From Sinorhizobium sp. A49 (lineage in GTDB: Bacteria > Pseudomonadota > Alphaproteobacteria > Rhizobiales > Rhizobiaceae), in contig NZ_MUNW01000050.1 in the NCBI RefSeq assembly GCF_002002725.1, positions 62,001 to 126,000 of the forward strand: a stretch of DNA of 64,000 bases, read 5' to 3'. Position 1 is the first letter of the stretch. Every line of letters begins with the position of its first letter. The position numbers and the translations under genes were made by a program. The notes below the pieces were generated by a model, which saw only the letters and a list, made by a program, of their open reading frames with translations, made no database searches and was not told where the DNA came from. Shown here in pieces: positions 43,272 through 52,132 of this stretch.

Positions 43272-44174
43272 ATGGATTTGAGGCAACTTCGCCAGTTCGT
43301 CGCCGTCGCCGAAGAACTGCATTTCGGCCATGCGGCCTCTCGCCTCAACATGACCCAGCCGCCGCTCAGCCAATCGATCCAGGCATTGGAGAAGGAACTC
43401 AACGTGCAGCTCTTCAGGCGCACGAAGCGGAACGTGGAGCTGACATCTGTCGGAAGGCAATGGCTCGCCCACGTCCGCCAGGTGCTCGACGGCGCGAACG
43501 GCCTTGCCGACACGGCAAGAAGGCTGTCGCGCGGCGAGATCGGGGTTCTGCGTCTGTCCTTCGTCAGCACAGCCGACTACAGCGTGCTGCCCGACATGGT
43601 CAGCCGCTATCGCGCGGCCTATCCGCATGTGGAATTGACGATGCGCGAAGCCACCAGCGATATCCAGATAGAGGCGTTGCTCGATGAAGAGGTCGATGTC
43701 GGGCTGATCATCGCCCCCAGCCGCGCGTCTCTTCATCCGACCCTTTCCTACATGCCGCTCTTGCGCGAGCCGCTGGTTGCCGCGGTGCCCACGGCCTGGA
43801 TCGAGCAGGGACGAAAGGGCTTTGCCGCAAGCAATCTGGAGCCGGCCGATTTCTTCAAGGCACCCCTTATCGTCTTTCCACGGCGGGCCGCACCGGCCTT
43901 TCATGACATCGTCTCGGGATATTTTGCCGAGCACGGAATGGCATTCTCGACCCACCAGGAAGCCATCCAGATGCAGACGATCGTGGGTCTGGTCGCGTCC
44001 GGGCTTGGCGTCGCTCTGGTCCCGCAATCGATGACCAATCTTCAGCGGCGCGGCGCAACCTATCTGTCTCTGGCGGGTCGCGTGCCGGAGGTTGAAACCG
44101 GCCTTGCGTGGCGCAGTGCAGACCAAAACCCGGCACTCGACACTTTTCTTGCTGCAGCGGCCGATACCGATTGA
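43272..44174 (+). CDS. LysR family transcriptional regulator, divergent to ilvD
   Basis: A 300-residue regulator with the classical start MDLRQLRQFVAVAEELHFG, the HTH AASRLNMTQPPLSQSIQALE and the effector domain (LLDEEVDVGLIIAPS, IVGLVASGLGVALVP), closest to the CbbR/BenM-like group. The ATG at 43272 was chosen because the family N-terminus starts there; an upstream frame to 43158 is non-family. The 112-base gap to ilvD should hold shared operators. Confidence 0.9.
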   Translation: MDLRQLRQFVAVAEELHFGHAASRLNMTQPPLSQSIQALEKELNVQLFRRTKRNVELTSVGRQWLAHVRQVLDGANGLADTARRLSRGEIGVLRLSFVSTADYSVLPDMVSRYRAAYPHVELTMREATSDIQIEALLDEEVDVGLIIAPSRASLHPTLSYMPLLREPLVAAVPTAWIEQGRKGFAASNLEPADFFKAPLIVFPRRAAPAFHDIVSGYFAEHGMAFSTHQEAIQMQTIVGLVASGLGVALVPQSMTNLQRRGATYLSLAGRVPEVETGLAWRSADQNPALDTFLAAAADTD

Positions 44175-44234
44175 CCATGCGTCTTCCGCCCACCGGACTG
44201 CAGCGCAACGGCATCTCGGGAATGGCGGGGAACG

Positions 44235-44720
44235 CTACCGCACCAGGCCGCGCAGGTCGGGCATGCGGTTGTTGATGATGGTTTCCATCGAGAAGAAGCC
44301 GGTGACCGTCATCAGGTCGAAATCGGTGATGAGCTTTTGATAGAAGGCGTCATAGCCGGCCATTCCGCGCGTCACCACCTTGATCAGGTAATCCCAGTCG
44401 CCCCCGATCCGGTAGAGGTCCGTCACCTCCGGCAGGCGCTCGACATGCGTGCGGAAGCTGTCTGCCCATTCCTTGGAATGGTGGCGGGTGCGGATCATCA
44501 CGAACACGGTGAGGTCGAAGCCGAGCGCTGCGACGTCGATCGCCGCATGGGTGCCGAGCACAAGCCCGCTGGCGTTCAGCCGCTGCAGGCGGCGCCAGCA
44601 GGCATTTTGCGACAGGCCGACTCGGTCAGCCAAATCCCGTTGCGAGATCGTGCCGTCCTTTTGCAGGCAGGACAGAATCCGCATATCAATATCGTCAATC
44701 TTTTCCATTTTTCCGATCAT
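44235..44720 (-). CDS. Lrp/AsnC family transcriptional regulator
   Basis: A 161-residue regulator. The HTH is MRILSCLQKDGTISQRDLAD, then SQNACWRRLQRL, followed by the RAM ligand domain with VTDLYRIGGDWDYLIKVV. Such proteins sense amino acids. It is divergent from the aminotransferase-like gene at 44817 with about 100 bases between and probably controls the sulfur module there. An alternative ATG lies four codons downstream (44708). Confidence 0.9.
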   Translation of the reverse strand: MIGKMEKIDDIDMRILSCLQKDGTISQRDLADRVGLSQNACWRRLQRLNASGLVLGTHAAIDVAALGFDLTVFVMIRTRHHSKEWADSFRTHVERLPEVTDLYRIGGDWDYLIKVVTRGMAGYDAFYQKLITDFDLMTVTGFFSMETIINNRMPDLRGLVR

Positions 44721-44745
44721 ATGACCCGATTTTTGATCGTCTGAG

Positions 44746-44751
44746 TATAAT
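44746..44751 (+). promoter_or_regulatory. Perfect -10 hexamer TATAAT before the sulfur module
   Basis: TATAAT lies 65 bases upstream of the ATG at 44817 in the shared divergent region. No clear -35 lies 17 bases upstream, which suits an activator-dependent promoter under the Lrp protein. Confidence 0.4.
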
Positions 44752-44816
44752 AATGATGAGGTTTGCGTGCAACCGATCGATTAGACTTACCGTCTGTCCG
44801 ACTCTGGGAGGAAACG

Positions 44817-46298
44817 ATGACGACGCCGTGCCCAAGCCAGCTCCACCTTACCGGCCCGCTCGACGCGTTTCGGCAAAGCCTTGCCGGCGACAACGCAATT
44901 GCAGCGCTTCGGGCCGGGCTGGTGGGCAAGACCGCAAAGATCGACGGTCCCTTCGGCGTCAAGAACCTCGTTTATGCCGACTATGTCGCATCCGGCCGGG
45001 CACTGATGCAGATCGAGCATTTCGTCCTCGAACAGGTGCTTCCCTACTACGCCAACAGCCACACCGAAGCGTCCTACTGCGGCGGCGCCATGACCAGGCT
45101 GCGCCGTGACGCGCGCGCTGTGATCGCTGCCTGCTGCGGGGCGGGATCCGAGCACGCCGTTATCTTCGCGGGTTCGGGCGCCACCGCAGGCATCAACCGG
45201 CTGGTGAGCCTGCTGGGTGTTGCCGAGGCGGTCGCTGATGGCCGGCGCGTTCGCATCCTGATCGGGCCCTACGAGCATCATTCCAATATCCTGCCCTGGC
45301 GCGAAAGCGGTGCGGAGGTGATCGAGATCGCCGAGTGTCCCGCCGGCGGGCCGGATTTTGCCGCGCTCGAGGCAGCGTTGAAGCAACAGGCCGATCTTAC
45401 CGTTTGCGCCTTCTCCGCCGCCTCCAATGTCACGGGCATCGTCACGGACGTTGCTGCCGTCACCCGGATCGCCAAGGCTGCCGGCGCAAAGATGGTCTGG
45501 GATTATGCCGGCGCCGGTCCCTACCTGCCGATCGACATGTCGCCCGACGAGGACGGCGCGATCGACGCCGTGGTCATCTCGCCGCACAAGTTCATCGGTG
45601 GGCCTGGCACGTCGGGTGTCTTGATCCTGCGGCGCGACGCGGCCGCTGCGACCAAACCCTCCTGGCCCGGCGGCGGCACCGTCAAGTTCGTCTCTCCGAC
45701 CGGCCATGACTACAGCCAAAGCCTTGAGGCACGCGAGGAGGCAGGAACCCCGAACGTCGTCGGCGATATCCGCGCGGCACTCGCCTTCCTCGTCAAGGAA
45801 GCAATCGGCGCTGCGGCAATGCAGGCCAGAAACACGGAGTTGACCCGCCGCGCAATCGCCGCGTGGCAGGGCAACGAGCGGCTGGAACTGCTTGGTCCGC
45901 TCGGGCCGCAGCGGTTGCCGATCTTTTCCTTCCGCGTCAGGGACGGCAGGGGCGGCCATGTCCATCAGCAACTGGTAACCCGTATGCTCAGCGATCGCTT
46001 CGGCATCCAGGCACGCGGCGGCTGCGCCTGCGCCGGCCCCTACGTGCACCGACTGCTGGGCATCGACGACAAAGAATCGCAGCGACTGCGCGAGGCCATC
46101 CTTTCAGGGCAGGAAATGCTGAAGCCGGGTTTTGTCCGGCTGAACTTCAGCGTTCTGCTTTCAGACGAGGAAGTGGCGTTCATCCTCGAGGCCGTCGCAC
46201 AGCTTGCAGCCGACGCGGCCAGCTACGAGCAGCATTACGATTTCGATCCGGCACGCGCCATTTTCTTCCCGCGCGCTGCACTTGCACTGGGGGCGTGA
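44817..46298 (+). CDS. Class V aminotransferase / cysteine desulfurase-like enzyme
   Basis: A 493-residue PLP enzyme. The fold-type I class V pattern is visible: NLVYADYVASGRAL at residue 50, GSGATAGINRLV, EHHSNILPWRESGAEVIEI, DYAGAGPYLPIDM and the PLP lysine in VISPHKFIGGPGTSGVL. A late GGCACAGPY Cys pair sits where SufS-like proteins have their catalytic cysteine loop. The strong site GGGAGG precedes the ATG. It is three bases from the next gene. Removal of sulfur from cysteine is the likely activity by context; other class V reactions are possible. Confidence 0.8.
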   Translation: MTTPCPSQLHLTGPLDAFRQSLAGDNAIAALRAGLVGKTAKIDGPFGVKNLVYADYVASGRALMQIEHFVLEQVLPYYANSHTEASYCGGAMTRLRRDARAVIAACCGAGSEHAVIFAGSGATAGINRLVSLLGVAEAVADGRRVRILIGPYEHHSNILPWRESGAEVIEIAECPAGGPDFAALEAALKQQADLTVCAFSAASNVTGIVTDVAAVTRIAKAAGAKMVWDYAGAGPYLPIDMSPDEDGAIDAVVISPHKFIGGPGTSGVLILRRDAAAATKPSWPGGGTVKFVSPTGHDYSQSLEAREEAGTPNVVGDIRAALAFLVKEAIGAAAMQARNTELTRRAIAAWQGNERLELLGPLGPQRLPIFSFRVRDGRGGHVHQQLVTRMLSDRFGIQARGGCACAGPYVHRLLGIDDKESQRLREAILSGQEMLKPGFVRLNFSVLLSDEEVAFILEAVAQLAADAASYEQHYDFDPARAIFFPRAALALGA

Positions 46299-46301
46299 AA
46301 G

Positions 46302-47180
46302 ATGACGAGGCCCGACATTGCGGCTTTCTTCGACCCGCGAACCTGGTCCGTGCAATATGTGGTCAGTGATCCGAAAACGCGGGCCTGTGCGATCGTCGAT
46401 CCGGTCCTCGACTTCGACGAGAAGTCCGGCGCGATCGCGACGGCCAACGCTGATCGGCTGCTCGACTTCGTGCGGGACCAGAACCTGGACCTCCAGTGGA
46501 TCCTGGATACCCATCCGCATGCCGACCATTTTTCCGCCGCCGCCTATTTGAAGGCCGAGACCGGCGCGCCGACCGCCATCGGTACGCAGATCGTCAAGGT
46601 GCAGAAGCTGTGGGCCGACATCTATAACTGGCCAAGCCTCAAAACGGACGGATCGCAATGGGACCGGCTGTTTGACCGCGGCGACACATTCCGGATCGGC
46701 AGCCTCGAGGCCGGGGTGATGTTTTCGCCGGGTCACACGCTGGCGTCGATCACCTATCTCGTCGGAGACGCTGCCTTCGTGCACGACACGGTGTTCATGC
46801 CGGACAGCGGCACCGCGCGCACCGATTTCCCCAGCGGCAGTGCCAACGCGCTGTGGTCGAGCATCCGCGATATCATGGCCCTGCCTGATGACACCCGCAT
46901 CCTGGTCGGCCACGATTATCAGCCAGGTGGCCGCGAACCGCGCTGGGAAAGCACTGTCGCCCTGCAGAAGGCGGACAACATCCATTTGACGCGCTATGCC
47001 TGCGAAAACGAGTTTGTCGCGTTCCGCGAGGGACGGGATCGAACGCTGCCGATGCCCAAGCTCATCCTCCATGCCCTCCAGGTCAACATCAATGGCGGCC
47101 GGCTTCCGGAGCCGGAGGACAACGGCCGGCGCTACCTGAAATTCCCGATCGACGCGCTGCGAGGGGCAGCATGGTCCTGA
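46302..47180 (+). CDS. MBL-fold hydrolase resembling persulfide dioxygenase (ETHE1-like)
   Basis: A 292-residue metallo-beta-lactamase fold. Metal ligands are DTHPHADHFSAAAYL near residue 70, FSPGHTLASITYLVGD near 145 and VGHDYQPGG near 205. The start (FDPRTWSVQYVVSDPKTRAC, then AIVDPVLDFD) is that of the ETHE1/BLH family, mononuclear iron enzymes that oxidise glutathione persulfide to sulfite. Coupling to a desulfurase-like gene supports that role. It is read in an operon (three-base gap). Confidence 0.82.
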   Translation: MTRPDIAAFFDPRTWSVQYVVSDPKTRACAIVDPVLDFDEKSGAIATANADRLLDFVRDQNLDLQWILDTHPHADHFSAAAYLKAETGAPTAIGTQIVKVQKLWADIYNWPSLKTDGSQWDRLFDRGDTFRIGSLEAGVMFSPGHTLASITYLVGDAAFVHDTVFMPDSGTARTDFPSGSANALWSSIRDIMALPDDTRILVGHDYQPGGREPRWESTVALQKADNIHLTRYACENEFVAFREGRDRTLPMPKLILHALQVNINGGRLPEPEDNGRRYLKFPIDALRGAAWS

Positions 47181-47277
47181 AGACTTTCTCTTCGAGACAA
47201 CGTTCGGCAACAGGGCTTTCCACCGGCCCGGGTGCATCGCTGCTGTCGTCGTCTCACGCTTGCCGGGGCTGCGGGCC

Positions 47278-48054
47278 ATGACGCTAGATGTTGTCCAGTT
47301 CGTCCTGGCAGCATTGTGCGGCGGTCTCGTCGGTTTCAGCCTTGGATTGTTTGGCGGCGGCGGCTCGATTCTGGCCGTCCCTCTGCTCGTCCAAGTCGTC
47401 GGCGTCAGCAACGTGCATGTGGCAATCGGGACCAGTGCCGTCGCGGTTGCGGCAAACGCGCTGTCGGGACTGGCGATGCATGCGCGACACGGCACGGTGA
47501 AATGGCGCTGCGCTGCCCTTTACTGCATCACCGGCATCGGCGGCGCATGGATCGGCGCAACGCTCGGCAAGGCCCTGGATGGACAGAGGCTCTTGCTGTT
47601 GTTTGCGGCACTCATGGCTGTCGTCAGCGTGACGATGCTCAGGCGGCGGCACATGGTTGGCGATCCGGGATCGAGCTGCACGCCCAGAAATGCGCCGAAG
47701 GTGCTCTCGTTTGGTGCCGGAACCGGCATCGTCTCCGGCTTCTTCGGGATCGGTGGCGGGTTCCTGATCGTGCCGGGCCTGATGGTTTCCACCGGCATGC
47801 CGACGATCAACGCAATCGCCACATCGCTGGTGGCCATTTCCGCATTCGGCCTGACCACCGGAGCAAGCTACACATTCTCCGGCCTCGTCGACTGGCCGCT
47901 CGCTTTTTCATTCATCGGCGGCGGAGCGCTTGGCGCCCTTACGGGGTGCCGCGCCGCCCATAGCTTCAGCAAGTATCAATCCACGTTGAATCTGCTGTTT
48001 GCGGCACTCACCTTCGCCGTCGCAATCGGTCTGGCGCTTTATGCCTTGCGCTAG
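47278..48054 (+). CDS. TauE/SafE family sulfite-exporter-type permease
   Basis: A 258-residue membrane protein with about seven to eight helices and duplicated motifs GFSLGLFGGGGSILAVPLL near residue 20 and GFFGIGGGFLIVPGL near residue 150, typical of TauE/SafE. The family exports sulfite, sulfoacetate or related anions. It lies 97 bases after the persulfide-dioxygenase-like gene on the same strand and would export its sulfite product. Confidence 0.85.
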   Translation: MTLDVVQFVLAALCGGLVGFSLGLFGGGGSILAVPLLVQVVGVSNVHVAIGTSAVAVAANALSGLAMHARHGTVKWRCAALYCITGIGGAWIGATLGKALDGQRLLLLFAALMAVVSVTMLRRRHMVGDPGSSCTPRNAPKVLSFGAGTGIVSGFFGIGGGFLIVPGLMVSTGMPTINAIATSLVAISAFGLTTGASYTFSGLVDWPLAFSFIGGGALGALTGCRAAHSFSKYQSTLNLLFAALTFAVAIGLALYALR

Positions 48055-48158
48055 GACCGCGGGCGCCTGTCGGCATGCGTTTAGGCGGCGCTCCGCCACC
48101 GCAGAACCGTTCCCGCCCGGAATCACGCCCTGTCGCTTGTCTACTGTGTTCGGCAACA

Positions 48159-48196
48159 AATGTAGCTAATCTACATTGTCTTTGACATATGTAGAT
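48159..48196. promoter_or_regulatory. Palindrome and repeat half-site upstream of the Afu-type ABC operon
   Basis: AATGTAG-CTAAT-CTACATT (48159-48177) is a perfect inverted repeat, and ATGTAGAT recurs at 48189-48196. The pair lies about 100 bases upstream of the ABC operon start, in the gene-free 48055-48295 stretch. The RpiR protein at the operon end is a candidate ligand-responsive binder. No iron (IRO) box was found here. Confidence 0.55.
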
Positions 48197-48295
48197 TTCT
48201 TCATTATCACCATGAGGACGCACGGCGAGTGAGACCACGAGAGCCCAGGAAGGGCTCTCGGGAGAGGCCGCTGCGATCGTTCGGAGGAAATCGAT

Positions 48296-49312
48296 ATGTC
48301 ACGCCGTTTCGCGCTGGCTTCAGCGCTTGTTGCCCTATGCTCAGTTTTCTCGTCCGGTAGTGCGCAAGCTGCCGGAATGACCGTCTATTGCCCGATGTCG
48401 GAAGACGATTGCGCCTCCGTGCTGAAGGCATTCAAGGACGATACCGGTATCGAAGCGCAGTTCGTGCGCATCGGCGCCGGCGAAATCCTCGCCCGCATTC
48501 GGGCGGAAAAGAGCAATCCCCAGGCCGGGCTGTGGCTTGCAGGCGCTGCCGACAACTTCATACAGGCCGCCAATGAGGGCCTGCTGGCACCGCACAAGAA
48601 TGCCGGCATCGACAAAGTGGATCCGCGCTACACCGACAAGGACGGCCGCTGGACCCCCATTTCCCTCTCGCCGATCGTCTTTGCCTACAGCCAGACGGTT
48701 CTCGATGAAACCGGCGCCAAGCCGCCGACAAGCTGGAAATCCTTTGCCGACCAGGCCTTCAAGCAGAGCGTCGCTCTTGCCCATCCTGCATCTTCGGGAA
48801 CGGCTTATGTGGCTCTCGCCTCCATGGTCCAGCTTTTCGGCGAAGAGCCGGCTTTCGAGCTCATGAAGCAGATCGACGAAAATGTCGTTCAATACACGCG
48901 CTCCGGCGTAGCGCCATCGCGCATGGTCGCCAACAACGAAATCGCGCTTGCCATGGCCTATACGCAGGATATCGAGGCCGCCCTCGCGCAGGGCTACCCC
49001 GTCGGCTACGCCTTTCCCGAAGAGGGGACCGGTTTCGAGGTGAATGCAGCGGCGGCCATCGCCAATGCGCCTGAGGAGCAATCCAAGGCGGCCGCGAACT
49101 TCCTCGACTGGGTGCTTACCGAGAAGGGCCAGGCTGCCATCGGCGCGACGTTCCGCGGGCCGATCGTGCCGGGCTACAAGAATCCTGAGGCCAAGATCGA
49201 CCTCTCCAACGTGAAGATGATCGACTACAACTTCAGCTGGGCCGGCGAAAACCGCGCGCGCCTGCTGGAGCGCTACGAAAACGACGTGCGCCACAAGGCT
49301 GACGCCAAGTAA
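48296..49312 (+). CDS. ABC transporter periplasmic binding protein (AfuA/FbpA type)
   Basis: A 338-residue exported protein: signal MSRRFALASALVALCSVFSS, cleavage near AQAAG, then the TMTVYCPMSEDDC start strand. The body has LWLAGAADNFIQAANEGLL, DERWTPISLSP-like (here DGRWTPISLSPIVFAYS) and YPVGYAFPEEGTGFEVNA motifs. The family includes ferric-ion, 2-aminoethylphosphonate and hexose-phosphate binders. Adjacent IMPase and RpiR genes favour an organophosphate ligand. GGAGG precedes the ATG. Confidence 0.85.
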   Translation: MSRRFALASALVALCSVFSSGSAQAAGMTVYCPMSEDDCASVLKAFKDDTGIEAQFVRIGAGEILARIRAEKSNPQAGLWLAGAADNFIQAANEGLLAPHKNAGIDKVDPRYTDKDGRWTPISLSPIVFAYSQTVLDETGAKPPTSWKSFADQAFKQSVALAHPASSGTAYVALASMVQLFGEEPAFELMKQIDENVVQYTRSGVAPSRMVANNEIALAMAYTQDIEAALAQGYPVGYAFPEEGTGFEVNAAAAIANAPEEQSKAAANFLDWVLTEKGQAAIGATFRGPIVPGYKNPEAKIDLSNVKMIDYNFSWAGENRARLLERYENDVRHKADAK

Positions 49313-49332
49313 CGCCGGCAAGGAGCCTCGCC

Positions 49333-51021
49333 ATGACCCTCGTCTCGCAAGCGACCCCGTCCGGGCGGACGGGGGCATCGCCGGCCTTCCTGCGCAAGAT
49401 TGTCGTCGATCCCTGGCTGTTCGGCATCTTCGCCGTCGTCACGCTCTCGGTGCTCGTCTTTGCCGCCTTGCCGATCTTCACCGTTCTGAAACAGGCCGTC
49501 ATCACCGACCGCGGCTTCGATCTCGCCGCGCTCGTTGATACTCTTTCGAAGCCCTTCGTCTGGGAATCGTTGTTCAATACGCTATTGCTCGGCGCGACCT
49601 CGGCCGTGATCGCGACCCTGATCGGTTTCGTGCTTGCCTTTTCAGCAACGCGCACGACCATGCCCGGCAAGACCTTCGTGCATGCGGTGGCGCTGCTGCC
49701 GATCATCTCGCCGCCCTTCGTCATGGCGCTCGCCGTGGTGATCCTGTTCGGGCGCTCGGGTCTCATCACCCGCGAGCTGCTCGGCATCCGCAACGCCAAC
49801 GTCTACGGCTTTCACAGCCTGGTCCTGATCCAGTCGCTTGCCTTCACGCCGATCGCCTATCTCAATATCCGCGGCATGCTGCAATCGATCGACAGCGCGC
49901 TGGAAGATGCCTCGGCCTCGCTCGGCGCGTCGCGCTGGGTCACCTTCTCGCGGGTGACGCTGCCCCTCGTCACGCCCGCGGTCCTGAGCTCGGCACTGCT
50001 CGTCTTCGTCAAATCGGTCGAGGATTTCGGCAACCCGATGCTGATCGGCGGCAACTTCAACACGCTCGCGGTCGAAGCCTACTCGCAGATGGTCGGGTAC
50101 TTCGATCTGCATGCCGGCGCGCTGCTCGCAAGTCTCATGCTGGTTCCCTCGATCACCGCCTTCCTTGTCCATCGCTATTGGGTCAGCAAGCGAAGCTATG
50201 TGACGGTCACCGGCAAGCCGACAGCCCAAACCATCCGGATTTCCGGCGCAGCCGTGGTGCTGCCGCTATCGATCCTCTGCTACGCCATCGTCTTTGCGAT
50301 CCTGCTGTTCTACCTGACGGTCATCTACGTCTCCTTCACCCGGTTACCGGGCATCGACAACACGCTGACGTTTGACCACTACGCAACGGTGTTCACAGCA
50401 GGCTTCCAGACGCTCACCAACTCCCTGTTGCTGGCGGGCATCGCCACGCCTGTGACAGCCATCGCGGGCATGCTGATCGCCTATCTTCTGGTCCGCAAGG
50501 CATTTCCGGGCAGCTTCCTTTTGCGCTGGGGCACCCTGCTCTCCTTCGCCGCGCCGGGCACCATTCTCGGTATCGGCTATGTCAGCACCTTCAACGCGCC
50601 GCCGCTGCTCTTGACCGGAACCGCCTTCATCGTGGTTGCCGCCATGGTGGTGAAGAACCTTCAGGTCGGCATCGAAGCGGGCTCAAACCAGCTTCGACAG
50701 ATCGACAAGTCGATCGAGGAAGCCTCGATGACGCTCGGCGCATCCAATACCCGGACCTTCTTCCAGATCACCCTGCCGCTGCTCAAGCCGGCGTTGTTCA
50801 CCTCACTTTCCTATGCGTTCACCCGATCGCTGACGACGCTCAGCGCAGTGATCTTCCTGGTTTCGGCCAACTGGACGCTGATCACGGTCACCATCCTGTC
50901 GCAGGTTGAGACGCTCAAGATCGGGGTCGCGGCGGCCTATTGCAGCATCCTCGTCTTCGTCGTGCTCGCCATCCTGGCGCTCATGCAGTTTCTCCTGTCG
51001 TCGACATCGCCCAAGAGGTAA
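49333..51021 (+). CDS. ABC transporter permease with two fused permease domains (FbpB/AfuB type)
   Basis: A 562-residue permease with about 12 membrane helices. Two binding-protein-dependent loops are seen: EDASASLGASRWVTFSRVTLP near residue 190 and EEASMTLGASNTRTFFQITLP near residue 465. This duplicated structure is typical of FbpB/AfuB. AAGGAG lies before the ATG. It forms the channel for the binding protein encoded upstream. Confidence 0.92.
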   Translation: MTLVSQATPSGRTGASPAFLRKIVVDPWLFGIFAVVTLSVLVFAALPIFTVLKQAVITDRGFDLAALVDTLSKPFVWESLFNTLLLGATSAVIATLIGFVLAFSATRTTMPGKTFVHAVALLPIISPPFVMALAVVILFGRSGLITRELLGIRNANVYGFHSLVLIQSLAFTPIAYLNIRGMLQSIDSALEDASASLGASRWVTFSRVTLPLVTPAVLSSALLVFVKSVEDFGNPMLIGGNFNTLAVEAYSQMVGYFDLHAGALLASLMLVPSITAFLVHRYWVSKRSYVTVTGKPTAQTIRISGAAVVLPLSILCYAIVFAILLFYLTVIYVSFTRLPGIDNTLTFDHYATVFTAGFQTLTNSLLLAGIATPVTAIAGMLIAYLLVRKAFPGSFLLRWGTLLSFAAPGTILGIGYVSTFNAPPLLLTGTAFIVVAAMVVKNLQVGIEAGSNQLRQIDKSIEEASMTLGASNTRTFFQITLPLLKPALFTSLSYAFTRSLTTLSAVIFLVSANWTLITVTILSQVETLKIGVAAAYCSILVFVVLAILALMQFLLSSTSPKR

Positions 51022-51025
51022 ACCC

Positions 51026-52132
51026 ATGTCGAAAGTCATCTTCTCTAATATTTCGAAGCGCTTCCCCGGTGCGTCCGGTGCGGCCGCGGGCCTTGCCGTC
51101 GACCGGCTCAACCTCGTCATCGAAGAGGGCACGCTGGTGACCTTGCTTGGCCCGTCGGGCTGCGGCAAGACGACAACGCTGCGCATGCTTGCCGGTTTCG
51201 AGACACCTTCGGATGGCGCCATCACCATCGGCGGACGCGACGTCACCAATGTCCCCGTCAACGCGCGCAATGTCGGCATGGTGTTCCAGAGCTATGCCCT
51301 GTTCCCGCACATGACCGTGCGCGAAAACGTCGAATACGGCGTGCGTCTTCTCAACCTGCCGCGGCACGAGATGACGGACCGGGTCTCCTCCGTCCTTGCA
51401 ACGATGGCGCTCGAGACCTATGCCGACCGCTCGCCTTCGCGGCTCTCGGGCGGGCAGCAGCAACGCGTGGCGCTTGCGCGCGCCGTCGTTACCCAGCCGA
51501 AAGTGCTGCTCTTCGACGAACCGCTCTCCAACCTCGATGCGCAGCTTCGCGAGCGTATGCGCGACGAGCTGCGCGCCATCCAGCTTCGCCTGGGGATCAC
51601 CAGCCTCTACGTCACCCACGACCAGAGCGAGGCCATGGCGATTTCGGACCGGGTTGTGGTGATGCGCAACGGCATCATCGAGCAGGACGACACGCCGCTC
51701 AACGTCTATTCCCGTCCCGGCACCGGCTTTGTCGCCGAGTTCATGGGAAAGGCAAACATCCTGCAGGGCCGCGTGGAAACGACGGACGAATCCACCGTGT
51801 CGATCCGCATTGCATCTACGGTCGCCTTCACGCTGCCGCGCGGCAACCGTGCTTTCAAGCCGGGTGAACAGGTGCGCTGCGTCGTCAGACCGGAACATAT
51901 CCGTGTCGATGCCGATGGGGCGATGCAGGCAAAGGTGCGCCGCGTAGTATTCCAGGGCGCCTACGTCGAATACCTGACCGACCTGGAGGGCCAGGAATGC
52001 GTCTTCCTCGATAGTGATTACTATCGTACGGGCGTGGCCGAAGTCGGCCAGATGCTGCGCCTGTCGGTCGACACTCAGCCGGTCTGGATCCTGCCGAACA
52101 ATGAAGCCGCCGACATGGGAAAAGCCGCATGA
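51026..52132 (+). CDS. ABC transporter ATP-binding protein (FbpC/PotA type)
   Basis: A 368-residue ATPase. Walker A LLGPSGCGKTTTLRMLAGF, signature LSGGQQQRVALARAV, Walker B KVLLFDEPLSNLDA and a C-terminal TOBE/OB domain (RCVVRPEHIRVDADGA). AGAGG precedes the ATG at 51026; an upstream frame to 50906 is only a shadow of the permease. It overlaps the IMPase gene by four bases. Confidence 0.93.
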   Translation: MSKVIFSNISKRFPGASGAAAGLAVDRLNLVIEEGTLVTLLGPSGCGKTTTLRMLAGFETPSDGAITIGGRDVTNVPVNARNVGMVFQSYALFPHMTVRENVEYGVRLLNLPRHEMTDRVSSVLATMALETYADRSPSRLSGGQQQRVALARAVVTQPKVLLFDEPLSNLDAQLRERMRDELRAIQLRLGITSLYVTHDQSEAMAISDRVVVMRNGIIEQDDTPLNVYSRPGTGFVAEFMGKANILQGRVETTDESTVSIRIASTVAFTLPRGNRAFKPGEQVRCVVRPEHIRVDADGAMQAKVRRVVFQGAYVEYLTDLEGQECVFLDSDYYRTGVAEVGQMLRLSVDTQPVWILPNNEAADMGKAA

